Origin: Pelagibacteraceae bacterium AG-325-C10
GTDB taxonomy: Bacteria > Pseudomonadota > Alphaproteobacteria > Pelagibacterales > Pelagibacteraceae
DNA length: 64,000 bases
Assembly (NCBI GenBank): GCA_003282975.1
Contig: QBYD01000003.1
Coordinates: 1 to 64,000, forward strand
Direction: 5' to 3'
The notes under the pieces were generated by a model. It did not search any database. It saw only the letters and a list, made by a program, of their open reading frames with translations, and was not told the DNA's origin. Numbering within the stretch: the first letter of the stretch is position 1; the number at the start of each line of letters is the position of its first letter. Positions 1 to 10,092 of this stretch are shown piece by piece. Made by a program: the position numbers and the translations under genes.

Positions 1-562
1 TCAAAAACTTGATCCAATCACAAAATATGACATTCAATGTATGTCAATTGGATTTTTAACAGATCAACAAACACCGATGATATGGCGTGGTCCAATGGTT
101 ACAAGTGCTATTAAAACTTTTACTCAAAAAGTGAACTGGAAAGATTTAGACTTTATTATTGTTGATATGCCTCCAGGCACTGGTGATACACAATTAACTT
201 TTTCACAAGAAATTAAAATGGATGGTGCAATAATAGTCTCTACACCTCAAGAAGTGGCTTTATTGGATGTTAAAAGAGGAATTAAGATGTTTGATAAACT
301 TGGAGTAAAAATTTTAGGGTTAGTTGATAATATGAGTTATTTTACTGGAGATGATGGCAAAAAATATAAAATTTTTGGTGAAGGAGGAGTAAAAAAAACA
401 GCTGAAGAATTTCAAAAAGAATTTTTAGGAGAAATTCCTATCAATCCTGAAGTTGGAAAAAATAGTGATGAAGGAAAGCCTATTGTTGAAGCTAATCCTA
501 AGCATGAAATTTCAAAAATCTATTTAGATTTTGCCAATAAAATTAAATCAACTTATCTTTAA
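1..562 (+). CDS. mrp: Mrp/ApbC/NBP35-family P-loop ATPase (Fe-S cluster carrier), C-terminal part, 5' end outside window
   Basis: Frame is open from base 2; protein contains [15 protein letters not shown] and [20 protein letters not shown], typical of Mrp. Confidence 0.93.
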   Translation, partial: QKLDPITKYDIQCMSIGFLTDQQTPMIWRGPMVTSAIKTFTQKVNWKDLDFIIVDMPPGTGDTQLTFSQEIKMDGAIIVSTPQEVALLDVKRGIKMFDKLGVKILGLVDNMSYFTGDDGKKYKIFGEGGVKKTAEEFQKEFLGEIPINPEVGKNSDEGKPIVEANPKHEISKIYLDFANKIKSTYL

Positions 563-1490
563 GATCAAAAGCAATCATTAATTCGTTCCACTCTCTTTTA
601 GAAAGCCCTGAACTATCAACATCTACACTTTCACCTTTAATAAGTTTTTGAATTATTACTTTTCCTTTTGCAGAAACTTCTGTTCCACCAACTCTATAAT
701 CCATAAACGCATCATAAGTAATTGGAACCCATTTTTTTACAGTATCTAACATTATATCTGCATAAACTCTTATTTCATATTGTGCATGACTATCAGCTCT
801 CAGTCTTAAAAAGTTCATTAAATTTAATAAGTCTGTCTTCCAGTACCACTGAGTATATGTATTTAAAGTTAAATTCATTCTAGCAAGTTCTCTTGCTAAA
901 CCTTTTTTATTTTCATCGATTGTTGAACCATCAAATCTTTCATTCAACATAGTTTCGTAATTATCATATGTTCTTTCAGCATCATTTTTTAAAAGTTCTA
1001 AAACCTCTTTTGCTTGCTCACCTTCCAAAATATCTCCTCTACCTTGGCGGTTACTAGTTGATTGAGCTGCTAAATTATTAGCAGACGGTAGATAAAATTC
1101 TTTATCTAAAATTGAATATCTCGCAGAGTACTCATTAACGTTTGCAGTTCTGTGTCTAATCCATTGACGTGCAATAAATATTGGAAGTTTAATATGATAT
1201 TTAATTTCACACATTTCAAATGGAGTACTATGCCAATGCCTCATTAAATATTTTATTAAACCTTTATCAGTAGACACTTGCTTAGTTCCTTTTCCATAAG
1301 AAACTCTTGCAGATTGGACAATTGATGTATCGTCACCCATGTAATCAATTACTCTCACAAACCCATGATCTAAAGCTGGAATTGCTTCATAAAGTATGTT
1401 TTCTAGTTCAGGGGCAGTGACCCTTTTAGTCTGATTGCTCTGAGACTGTTGATTTTTTATTTCGTCTGCTTGTTCTTTTGTTAATTTCAT
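543..1490 (-). CDS. thyX: FAD-dependent thymidylate synthase ThyX
   Basis: [19 protein letters not shown] (ThyX RHR motif). Start placed at MKLTKEQ; the longer ORF to 1613 would run into the tmRNA. Confidence 0.93.
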   Translation of the reverse strand: MKLTKEQADEIKNQQSQSNQTKRVTAPELENILYEAIPALDHGFVRVIDYMGDDTSIVQSARVSYGKGTKQVSTDKGLIKYLMRHWHSTPFEMCEIKYHIKLPIFIARQWIRHRTANVNEYSARYSILDKEFYLPSANNLAAQSTSNRQGRGDILEGEQAKEVLELLKNDAERTYDNYETMLNERFDGSTIDENKKGLARELARMNLTLNTYTQWYWKTDLLNLMNFLRLRADSHAQYEIRVYADIMLDTVKKWVPITYDAFMDYRVGGTEVSAKGKVIIQKLIKGESVDVDSSGLSKREWNELMIAFDLKDKLI

Positions 1491-1534
1491 GATTGTTATT
1501 GAATCTGTTGTGATTCCTTTTATATTAATAATGT

Positions 1535-1790
1535 TGGTTTTCCAACTACGACGATAAACGAATTTCGTAATAACCATTGCGGACGTGGGGGCAGTACCCA
1601 CCACCTCCACCATTACAACTTATGGGGGTGAACTAGATTCGACGGATGACTAAAGGCTATTCTTTCGTTCGGGATTGTTCCACCGTGACGGGCTAATTTA
1701 TAATTGCTAACGAAAGTTACGCACTTGCTGCTTAATTAACTTTGTTAATTAAGTAGACGGGGTCCGGGGCACCTGGCAACAGAACGCCCC
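1535..1790 (+). ncRNA. ssrA: Circularly permuted (two-piece, alphaproteobacterial type) tmRNA: acceptor piece ending CCA at 1612, short intervening segment 1613-1623, coding piece from 1624
   Basis: Acceptor piece GGACGTGGGGGCAGTACCCACCACCTCCACCA (ends 1612). Coding piece GGGGGTGAACTAGATTCGACGG from 1624 pairs 7 bp with CACCTCC. Tag frame GCT AAC GAA AGT TAC GCA CTT GCT GCT TAA (1706-1735) = ANESYALAA*. Tail GGGGCACCTGGCAACAGAACGCCCC. Outer ends are approximate. Confidence 0.9.
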
Positions 1791-1868
1791 CTCTCATTTG
1801 TTAATTTAGTTTGCAGTATCAATGTTATTTTAAAAATACAACCGAAGGATTCGGACTGTGTTCGGAAT

Positions 1869-1937
1869 TTAATAACCCATTATCATCAACATAATAATTA
1901 AACCAATTATAAGTGCCCAGTATCCAAAATTTTCCAT
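1869..1937 (-). CDS. Putative 22-aa single-pass membrane peptide MENFGYWALIIGLIIMLMIMGY
   Basis: Complete ATG-to-TAA frame with a strongly hydrophobic segment, between tmRNA and the 1948 ORF; not in the ORF track. Confidence 0.35.
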   Translation of the reverse strand: MENFGYWALIIGLIIMLMIMGY

Positions 1938-1947
1938 TCAAATTTTT

Positions 1948-2409
1948 TTATTTTTTCTTTTTTTTAAATCCTTTAAACAAATAAAATTGAAGACCCATTG
2001 GTGAACTTTTTGCTCCATCTTTCATAAAATCCATTAAATCTTGACCTCCAGTTTTAACTCCTTCTTTAAATTTCTTTTTAGTTTGTAAATCTGGAAATTT
2101 ATGACAAATATCGTTTCCATGTTTTTCACCATAATAAGCTTTGAATATTCTTATAGTAACTATCATCCACGCATTTTTACTTTCTCTCAATTCTGAAACT
2201 TGAAAGTAAAAATCTATAAAACCATACAGGTATCCATATATCCATTCATCTTTTGGCAAAGCATTTTTTGGTGCTAATGATCCTGAGGTCATTGTTGATT
2301 GAACTTGCAAAATGCTCATTAACCAATCATACGATTTTTCAATTTTTTCATCAAAATCTCTGCTTTGTGATGTTTTATCTTTTTTTTTAAACCAATCAAA
2401 AAAACTCAT
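1948..2409 (-). CDS. Hypothetical protein (153 aa), lysine-rich ends
   Basis: Complete ORF, no family recognised; lies between two copies of the tmRNA-tail repeat. Confidence 0.7.
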   Translation of the reverse strand: MSFFDWFKKKDKTSQSRDFDEKIEKSYDWLMSILQVQSTMTSGSLAPKNALPKDEWIYGYLYGFIDFYFQVSELRESKNAWMIVTIRIFKAYYGEKHGNDICHKFPDLQTKKKFKEGVKTGGQDLMDFMKDGAKSSPMGLQFYLFKGFKKKKK

Positions 2410-2541
2410 GATCCAAGGTTAACAAATCGAGTAACTCATTACGAGTAGATTTTGACTCGGAATTGACTCGGAATTATTCTATAATTTGGTTAATTTAAAA
2501 ACCAAGGATTGTTGCAATATAAGGATTATTGAAACAAAGTT

Positions 2542-2567
2542 CGGGGCACCTGGCAACAGAACGCCCC
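2542..2567 (+). repeat. Second copy of tmRNA-tail element CGGGGCACCTGGCAACAGAACGCCCC
   Basis: 26/26 identical to 1765-1790 inside the tmRNA coding piece; GGGGC/GCCCC arms. Confidence 0.9.
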
Positions 2568-2571
2568 TTTT

Positions 2572-3429
2572 CTAATTGTAATAACCAATCTCCTTAAGAT
2601 ATTTCTTATTAACAATTGGTAGAAGATAATAGTCAGAATTATCAGATGGAAAATTTTCCCAAATTATATCTTTCCTCGCTTCTGGAGTGTAATAACACTG
2701 GTAGCAATGAAGTGGTGACCATTTTTTGCACTCCTTTTGTTTAAAATTTTTTTTTATTTGTAAGTCACACAATTTTTTTTCTTTCTCACTTAAATTTTCA
2801 TTATTTATTATAAATGAAAAAGAAATATGAGGGTCACCTTTACTATTACTTCCAGTTGTTCCTGAGTGACCAATTAAATCGCCTTTCTTAACCCACATTT
2901 TTTTTTTTATTATTTTGTCAGAATAACCTCCACAATAATTTGGATTTCTTTTGTACTTTTCAGTGCCAAATTCTAATGGTCTTTCACAATTTCCTTTACC
3001 AAAACCAGGTACAAAAGGTGTATCCATCAGATGATAAAATAATATCTGATTTTGATTTTTATCAACAAACATTAATTCAACATCATCGAAAATATAATCA
3101 ATACCCTGTTTCTTTTGGGTTTTGTTATAAATTCTGCTTCTTTGTTTTGCGCTCCTGTCTTTTGCATACAATAATTTCATATCAGTTACAGCAAACACTG
3201 GAGTTCCCCTTTTTACTAAAATAGAAGTTCCTCTTTTTAGTGGGTAACCTTTTGCTTTAGAGCATCTTGAGGAGTTTTTAAAAGCGATTGCGCCAGGACT
3301 ATCTATTTTTGCTCCATTAAAATTGCAAGGTAGTTTTTTATAGGTCTTATATTTAATTTTGGTCTCGGCAAACGAATTTGCTGTAAAAAAAGGAAATATT
3401 AAAATTATAATCCATAAAATTTTTCTCAT
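2572..3429 (-). CDS. M23 (LytM-like) peptidase-fold secreted protein, probably catalytically degenerate
   Basis: Signal peptide MRKILWIIILIFPFFTANSFA; M23-like KKGDLIGHSGTTGSNSKGDPHISFSF; metal-ligand motifs look incomplete. Confidence 0.65.
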   Translation of the reverse strand: MRKILWIIILIFPFFTANSFAETKIKYKTYKKLPCNFNGAKIDSPGAIAFKNSSRCSKAKGYPLKRGTSILVKRGTPVFAVTDMKLLYAKDRSAKQRSRIYNKTQKKQGIDYIFDDVELMFVDKNQNQILFYHLMDTPFVPGFGKGNCERPLEFGTEKYKRNPNYCGGYSDKIIKKKMWVKKGDLIGHSGTTGSNSKGDPHISFSFIINNENLSEKEKKLCDLQIKKNFKQKECKKWSPLHCYQCYYTPEARKDIIWENFPSDNSDYYLLPIVNKKYLKEIGYYN

Positions 3430-3598
3430 ACTAAATAATTATAGAAATATTATTAAAACAAATAAATACATTTATTTGTTTTAATAAATTGTAATATCAA
3501 TTTTAAAGGCAATTTCAGATTTTAGGTTACGATAAAAGAATAATTGCCCCCAATTTCAATGAAGTTTCAAAACAAGGTTTAGGACAAAAGTTAAAACT

Positions 3599-3622
3599 CT
3601 CAATGAAGTCCTCAATGAAGTC
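3599..3622. repeat. Tandem duplication of 12-mer CTCAATGAAGTC
   Basis: CTCAATGAAGTC CTCAATGAAGTC read directly; a further TCAATGAAGT lies just upstream. Confidence 0.9.
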
Positions 3623-3661
3623 TTTCAAAAAAGTATTATTTTCTGTTATAAACTGGTTTAA

Positions 3662-3681
3662 GGGGTAGAACAGAACGCCCC
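3662..3681 (+). repeat. Third, internally deleted copy of tmRNA-tail element (GGGG...AACAGAACGCCCC)
   Basis: Exact 13-nt AACAGAACGCCCC match preceded by GGGG, so the hairpin arms are kept. Confidence 0.65.
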
Positions 3682-3684
3682 TAA

Positions 3685-6348
3685 TTAATTTATTTTTTTT
3701 AGTTCTGCCTGTGCTGCAGCTAATCTTGCAATTGGGACTCTATATGGTGAACAAGAAACATAATTTAAACCTGCTTTGGAACAAAAATGAATACTCATAG
3801 GATCGCCACCATGTTCGCCACATATTCCTAATTTAAGTTTTTTATTTTGGCTTTTGCCTTTTTCAACTGCAATCTCAACTAAATCTGCAACACCCTCATC
3901 TATTGATATAAAAGGATCAATCGAAAATATCTTATTTTCTATATAATCATTTAAAAACTTTCCACTATCATCCCTGCTAATACCAAATGTTGTTTGGGTT
4001 AAATCATTGGTTCCAAAACTAAAAAACTCTGCATGTTTAGCAATTTCCTTTGCTTTAATTGCAGCTCTTGGTAATTCGATCATTGTTCCAACCATAAATT
4101 TAATTTTTACATTTTGTTTTTTTTTAACTTCGCTAGCAACTTTGATTACCAAATCTTTCATAATCTTAATTTCTGCTTCTGTAGAAACTAATGGAATCAT
4201 TATTTCTGGAAAGGCTGATTTAATTTTTTTCTTTTGTAGTTCTGCTAAAGCTTCAAAAATAGCTCTACACTGCATTTCATATATTTCTGGAAAAGATATA
4301 CCAAGTCTACATCCTCTATGACCCAACATAGGATTTTGCTCATGTAGTTCACTTATTCTTATTTCAATTTCCTCAACAGGTAAATTCACAACATTTGCAA
4401 CTTCATTAATTTCTTTATTTGTACGAGGTAAAAATTCATGAAGCGGAGGGTCAAGCAATCTAACAGTAACTGGAAGTCCACTCATAATCTTAAATATTTC
4501 TATAAAATCTTTTTTTTGATGAGGCAAAAGTTTATTAAGTGCTATTGATCTATCCTCTATAGTTTTTGATAAAATCATTTCTCTTACAGATAAAATTCTT
4601 TCTTCATCAAAAAACATATGTTCCGTTCTACAAAGGCCAATACCTTCTGCTCCAAAATTTTTGGCCGTTTTTGTATCCTTTGGTGTTTCTGAATTAGTTC
4701 TAATATTTAATTTTCTAAAACTATCAGCCCATGACATTAGCTTTGAAAAATCTCCTGAAATTTCTGGTTTAACTGTAGCAACGCTTCCCTCAATAATTCT
4801 ACCTGTTGAACCATCAATGGTGATAATATCACCTTCTTTTATTTCCATTGATGAAGTTGTAAAACTTTTATTTTCATAATTGATATCAATTTCACTAGAA
4901 CCTGAAACACATGGACGCCCCATGCCTCTTGCAACTACTGCTGCATGGCTTGTCATTCCTCCTCTTGCAGTTAAAATCCCTTTAGCTGCATGCATTCCTT
5001 GAATGTCTTCTGGGGAAGTTTCTACTCTTACTAAAATTGTGTCTTGCATAATTGCCGTTAATCTTTCGGCTTCCTCTGAGGTAAACACTACTTTACCACT
5101 TGCTGCCCCAGGTGATGCTGGTAGTCCATTTGCAATGACATTTATTGTATCTTTTTCATCTAAAGTAGGATGAAGTAAAGTATCTAGTGAATTGGGATCA
5201 ATTCTTAAAACAGCCTCTTTTTTTGAAATTAATTTTTCTTTTACCATATCAACTGCTATTTTTACTGCTGACTTAGCAGTTCTTTTTCCTGATCTTGTTT
5301 GAAGCATCCACAATTTTTTATTCTCAACTGTAAATTCAACGTCTTGCATATCTTTGTAATGTTTCTCTAACTTTTTTAAAATTTTATGAAGTTGTTTATA
5401 TACAGCTGGCATTACTTCCTCCATTGAGAGGGCTTTTACTTTTGCTTTTAATCTTGCCTTTTTAGTTATGTATTGAGGGGTTCTTGTACCAGCAACTACA
5501 TCTTCCCCTTGTGCATTAATTAAATATTCGCCATATATTTCATTTAAACCATCTGAAGGATTTCTAGTAAACACAACTCCAGTTGCGCAATCTTCTCCCA
5601 TGTTTCCAAAAACCATTGATTGAACGTTCACTGCCGTTCCCCATTCAGCTGGAATTTGATTTAATTTTCTATAAACTTTTGCTCTGTTACTTTCCCAAGA
5701 CAAAAATACTGCACTTATTGAACCTAACAATTGTTCATAAACATTTTGTGGAAAATCTTTTTTAGCTTTATCTTTAACAGTCTTTTTAAAATCTTTAATT
5801 AATCCATCCCAATCATCCTCATCAAGGTCAGTATCTAAAAGAACACCTTTAGTAAGTTTATAATTTTCAATTAATTCTTCAAAATGATAACCTTCAACTC
5901 CCATTACTACGTTGCCATACATTTGAATAAATCTTCTGTAGCTATCTTTTGCAAACCTTCCATTTGAAGTTTTTAAAGCTAATGCATTTACAGTTTTATC
6001 ATTTAAACCAAGGTTTAAAATTGTATCCATCATTCCTGGCATTGATACTCTAGCACCAGATCTCACAGATAAAAGTAAGGGATTTTTTAAATCTCCAAAT
6101 TTTTTTCCAACTTCTTTTTCAATTATTTGTAACTCTTTTTTTACCTGATTAATTAGATTTTGATTTAATTTTTTTTTATCTTTATAAAAAATTTCACAAA
6201 CTTTTGTCGAAATTGTAAATCCAGGGGGGACTGGAAGACCCATTTTTCCCATTTCAGAAAGGTTTGCTCCTTTCCCACCTAAAAAATTTTTGGGATTTCT
6301 TATTTTCTTACTATCTTTAGAATTAAAATTTAAAATAAGTTTTTTCAT
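3685..6348 (-). CDS. ppdK: Pyruvate, phosphate dikinase
   Basis: GGKGANLSEMGKMGLPVPPGFTIST N-terminus; GGMTSHAAVVARGMGRPCVSG phosphohistidine motif. Confidence 0.97.
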   Translation of the reverse strand: MKKLILNFNSKDSKKIRNPKNFLGGKGANLSEMGKMGLPVPPGFTISTKVCEIFYKDKKKLNQNLINQVKKELQIIEKEVGKKFGDLKNPLLLSVRSGARVSMPGMMDTILNLGLNDKTVNALALKTSNGRFAKDSYRRFIQMYGNVVMGVEGYHFEELIENYKLTKGVLLDTDLDEDDWDGLIKDFKKTVKDKAKKDFPQNVYEQLLGSISAVFLSWESNRAKVYRKLNQIPAEWGTAVNVQSMVFGNMGEDCATGVVFTRNPSDGLNEIYGEYLINAQGEDVVAGTRTPQYITKKARLKAKVKALSMEEVMPAVYKQLHKILKKLEKHYKDMQDVEFTVENKKLWMLQTRSGKRTAKSAVKIAVDMVKEKLISKKEAVLRIDPNSLDTLLHPTLDEKDTINVIANGLPASPGAASGKVVFTSEEAERLTAIMQDTILVRVETSPEDIQGMHAAKGILTARGGMTSHAAVVARGMGRPCVSGSSEIDINYENKSFTTSSMEIKEGDIITIDGSTGRIIEGSVATVKPEISGDFSKLMSWADSFRKLNIRTNSETPKDTKTAKNFGAEGIGLCRTEHMFFDEERILSVREMILSKTIEDRSIALNKLLPHQKKDFIEIFKIMSGLPVTVRLLDPPLHEFLPRTNKEINEVANVVNLPVEEIEIRISELHEQNPMLGHRGCRLGISFPEIYEMQCRAIFEALAELQKKKIKSAFPEIMIPLVSTEAEIKIMKDLVIKVASEVKKKQNVKIKFMVGTMIELPRAAIKAKEIAKHAEFFSFGTNDLTQTTFGISRDDSGKFLNDYIENKIFSIDPFISIDEGVADLVEIAVEKGKSQNKKLKLGICGEHGGDPMSIHFCSKAGLNYVSCSPYRVPIARLAAAQAELKKIN

Positions 6349-8414
6349 TAGTGGGTATTAATTAAAGAAAAATTAACATAATTATCAAACGTTTTACATA
6401 ACATTTGAATTAGTTCTAGTCTGTTTTTTTTAATAGTTGTATCTTCCTCATTTACTATGACATTATCAAAAAAATCAAAAACTACTTTTTTGGAATCGGC
6501 TAAATAGGTTAGAGACTTCTCAAAATTTTCATCTTTATTGATGCTATTAAAATACTTACCTAGTTCATTTATTTTTTTGAATAAATTTTTTTCAAAATCT
6601 GTTTTAAAAATACCAGGATCAGTTGAATTTGATAGCTCAATATTTTGATTTTTGAGTTCACTTTCAAGTATATTTGAAGCTCTCTTGTAACTCGAAATTA
6701 AATCTATTCCATTTGGATTTCTAATAATTTTATTCAAACTCTTAGCCTTCCCAAAAATAACAACTATATTATCTAAATTAAAAGAATTTGCTGATGCTTG
6801 AATTATATCATGACGAATTGTTTCTTCTTTCATGAAAAACTTTAATCTTTCCATTAAAAATTCTGATAATTCTATCTGCAAATACTTGTTTTCAAATTCA
6901 AAGCCTTGATCAGCATATAAGCTTGATGAATAACTTATTAAATCTCGAATTTTAAAATCTTTTTTATTTTGAGCAATTATTCTAATTATTCCAAGTGCTA
7001 ATCTTCTTAAAGCATAAGGATCTTTTGAACTTGTTGGCTTTTGATTTATCCCAAAAAAGCCAACTAAAGTGTCTATTTTATCAGCTAATGATAATGCAAT
7101 ACTATATGGTTTTTTTGGTATTTTTGATTCTGAACCTATTGGTAAATATTGTTCGCTTATTGCTAGTGATACATCTTTTTCAAATCCTTGAGCCTCGGCA
7201 AAATAACCTCCCATGATTCCTTGAAGTTCAGGAAATTCTCCTACAAGTTCAGATACTAAATCAACTTTGCAAACTGAAGCTGATAGTTCTACTTTTTCTT
7301 TACTTATCAATAACTCATCTGATAGCATCCCTCCAAGTTTTTTCATACGTTGTACTTTGTCAAAATATGTGCCTAGTCCTTTAAAGTAATTCATAGATTT
7401 TAACTTTGAAACTTTTTTAACTAAATTTTGAGATTTATCTTTTAACCAAAAAAACTCAGCATCGCTTAATCTTGCTTCTACAACTCTCTCATTACCTAAT
7501 TTAATAAACCCTTTTTTATCTTGTTTGTTTGTTACAACTAAAAATTCATTTGTAATATTTCCTTTATTATCAAAAGTCGGAAAGTATTTTTGATGATTTT
7601 GCATAGTTATTATTAGAATTTCTTTTGGAATATTTAGAAATTTTCTATCAAATTCACAAAGCAATACATTTGGTTGATCTGTTAAATCTACTACCTCATC
7701 AAGTAATTTCGTGTTTTTTTTAATTCTGATATTTTTTTTGGCTAAAATTTCATTAAATTTTTTTTCAATTAAATTTTTTCTTAACTCTTGATCTACAATA
7801 ATATTAAGTTTTTTAAAAAATTTATTGTAATCTTTAAAGTTAATAAAAATTTTTTTGTTTTCTTCAAATTCTTTATCAATAAAAGTTGTGTTTGATGAAC
7901 GTAAATGATGAAAATCGAAAGTTAGTTTTTTCTTATCATAAATAGCAAGTATTGACTTTAATGGTCTACCCCATTTTAAATTATAATTGCCCCATTTCAT
8001 TGACTTTTTCCATTGAATCTTTTCTAATGTTTTGGGGATAAATTCCTCTAATAATTCATATGTATTAAGTTTTTTTAATTTAGTTTTAAAAAAAAAAAAC
8101 TCTTTGTTATCTATTATTTTTTTATAAAGATCGTTTTTAGAAATATTGTTTGATCTTATAAATCCTTCTAATGCTACTTCAGGTGCATTTATATTTGGTC
8201 CTTTAATCTCTTCAGATTTTAAAACTACCTGTTTTTGTAGGCCCTCAAACAAAATTATTAATCTATTGGGTGTAGAAAAAGATGAGCCTTTTTTGTAAGA
8301 AATCAATCTTTCATTGAAAAATTTTTTAAAACTACCTATCAAATCTTCTCGTAATTTTTTTTGGAGTGATGAAGGTATTTCTTCACTAAATAATTCTAAG
8401 AAAAATTCTGACAT
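6348..8414 (-). CDS. glyS: Glycyl-tRNA synthetase beta subunit
   Basis: FFLELFSEEIPSSLQ start and overall GlyS-like sequence; adjacent to glyQ. Confidence 0.95.
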   Translation of the reverse strand: MSEFFLELFSEEIPSSLQKKLREDLIGSFKKFFNERLISYKKGSSFSTPNRLIILFEGLQKQVVLKSEEIKGPNINAPEVALEGFIRSNNISKNDLYKKIIDNKEFFFFKTKLKKLNTYELLEEFIPKTLEKIQWKKSMKWGNYNLKWGRPLKSILAIYDKKKLTFDFHHLRSSNTTFIDKEFEENKKIFINFKDYNKFFKKLNIIVDQELRKNLIEKKFNEILAKKNIRIKKNTKLLDEVVDLTDQPNVLLCEFDRKFLNIPKEILIITMQNHQKYFPTFDNKGNITNEFLVVTNKQDKKGFIKLGNERVVEARLSDAEFFWLKDKSQNLVKKVSKLKSMNYFKGLGTYFDKVQRMKKLGGMLSDELLISKEKVELSASVCKVDLVSELVGEFPELQGIMGGYFAEAQGFEKDVSLAISEQYLPIGSESKIPKKPYSIALSLADKIDTLVGFFGINQKPTSSKDPYALRRLALGIIRIIAQNKKDFKIRDLISYSSSLYADQGFEFENKYLQIELSEFLMERLKFFMKEETIRHDIIQASANSFNLDNIVVIFGKAKSLNKIIRNPNGIDLISSYKRASNILESELKNQNIELSNSTDPGIFKTDFEKNLFKKINELGKYFNSINKDENFEKSLTYLADSKKVVFDFFDNVIVNEEDTTIKKNRLELIQMLCKTFDNYVNFSLINTH

Positions 8415-9296
8415 TTAACTTTGACTATTTAACCAAATTCCTGCGGCAGCTTTAGTGATATCTCGAATTCTTCCTATATATCCGGCTCTTTGAGCAACAC
8501 TTATGGCACCTCTGGCATCTAAAATATTGAATACATGACTTGCCTTCAAGCACTGATCATATGCAGGTAATGAAATATTTTTTTCAACAAGAGATTTTGC
8601 TTCCATCTCATACATATCAAAAATTTTAAATAAATTATCAATATTTGCATGCTCGAAATTGTATGCTGAAAATTCTTTTTCTGCTTGATGAAAAACATCT
8701 TGATACTTTACTCCCTCATCATTCCATAATAAATCGTAAACATTTTTGCGTTGTTGGGTAAACATGCAAATTCTTTCCAATCCATAAGTAATTTCAACCG
8801 AAACAGGTTTGCATTCGAAGCCTGCCATCTGTTGAAAATAAGTGAATTGTGTTATTTCCATTCCATCACACCAAACTTCCCATCCTAAACCTGCCGCACC
8901 TAAAGTTGGACTTTCCCAATCATCTTCAACAAATCTAACATCATGTTCGTTATGATCGATACCAATAACTGACAAACTATTAAGGTATAATTTTTTTATA
9001 TTTTCTGGTGAAGGTTTAATTAAAACTTGAAATTGATAATAATGTTGTAATCTATTCGGATTATCTCCATATCTTCCATCTGTTGGTCTTCTCGAAGGTT
9101 GAACATAAGCTGCTTTCCATGGTTTTGGCCCAAGAGATCTGAGAGTTGTTGCTGGATGAAATGTACCTGCGCCCACTTCCATGTCATAAGGTTGCAAAAC
9201 AATACATCCTTTTTTACTCCAAAATTTTTGAAGATTTAAAATTGTTTCTTGAAATGTTTGTTTTTTTTGTTTTGGTTTTTTTATTTTAGAAACCAT
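8415..9296 (-). CDS. glyQ: Glycyl-tRNA synthetase alpha subunit
   Basis: [48 protein letters not shown]. Confidence 0.97.
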   Translation of the reverse strand: MVSKIKKPKQKKQTFQETILNLQKFWSKKGCIVLQPYDMEVGAGTFHPATTLRSLGPKPWKAAYVQPSRRPTDGRYGDNPNRLQHYYQFQVLIKPSPENIKKLYLNSLSVIGIDHNEHDVRFVEDDWESPTLGAAGLGWEVWCDGMEITQFTYFQQMAGFECKPVSVEITYGLERICMFTQQRKNVYDLLWNDEGVKYQDVFHQAEKEFSAYNFEHANIDNLFKIFDMYEMEAKSLVEKNISLPAYDQCLKASHVFNILDARGAISVAQRAGYIGRIRDITKAAAGIWLNSQS

Positions 9297-10092
9297 ATCT
9301 TTGCCAAATTGACCTTTCGTCCAGAATATTTGCTAATTGATCTACTTGATTATTTGATGAAGAAAGTTTTTGACTTAACCAACCTTTTGTTTTTTCAAAT
9401 TTTTTAATTACTACATCGTCTCCAAATTTTTCTTTTAAAATTTCATGTGAGTTACCAATTCCATCTATCAATCCTAAATCTTTTGCCTTACTTCCTGACC
9501 AAAATTCTCCTGAAAAAAGTTCAACTCCAGATTTATCTAGTTTTGATCCTCTACTTTTTTCTACAACATCAATAAAATCTTTGTGTAAATTTAATTGGAT
9601 TTTTTTTAATCTATCAATATCTTCATTTTTTTCTTCAAGAAATGGGTCCAATGTACTTTTATTTTTTCCTGCGGTATGAACTCTTCTCTCAACACCTATT
9701 TTTTTAATTAATTCAGTAAAGCCAAATGAAGAATAAATTACTCCTATTGATCCAATTATTGAACTTGAATTTGCATAAATTTCATCGCCAGCACAAGAAA
9801 TTAAATAACCTCCAGAAGCAGCTACATCTTCTGCAAACACTATAACCTTTTTTTTATTTTTTTTTGCTTCTTGTCTTATAAAACTATAAATTAAATGTGA
9901 TTGTACTGGTGAGCCACCAGGTGAATTGATCGTAATAGCTACAGTATGAGCTTTTTTAAGAGAAAAAGCCTTTTTAATGAGTTCTTCTTGACCAGCAAAG
10001 TCAATCCCTTGTTTGAATTTTCCAGCGTTCCCAATAACTCCATTCAATTTTATGTGGGCAACTATCTTTTTCTTTTTAAAAAAAGAGAACAT
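9286..10092 (-). CDS. S49-family serine peptidase (SppA/SohB-like)
   Basis: [15 protein letters not shown] and [31 protein letters not shown]. Confidence 0.9.
   Translation of the reverse strand: MFSFFKKKKIVAHIKLNGVIGNAGKFKQGIDFAGQEELIKKAFSLKKAHTVAITINSPGGSPVQSHLIYSFIRQEAKKNKKKVIVFAEDVAASGGYLISCAGDEIYANSSSIIGSIGVIYSSFGFTELIKKIGVERRVHTAGKNKSTLDPFLEEKNEDIDRLKKIQLNLHKDFIDVVEKSRGSKLDKSGVELFSGEFWSGSKAKDLGLIDGIGNSHEILKEKFGDDVVIKKFEKTKGWLSQKLSSSNNQVDQLANILDERSIWQRYGF

Noticed and set aside
1491-1613. N-terminal extension of thyX in the ORF track
   Set aside because: Overlaps the tmRNA acceptor piece on the other strand; a natural start MKLTKEQ exists at 1490
2542-2567. Second functional tmRNA gene
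   Set aside because: Only the tail element is present; no tag frame, acceptor stem or CCA nearby
9020-9202. 60-aa minus-strand ORF
   Set aside because: Alternative frame inside glyQ with no family features
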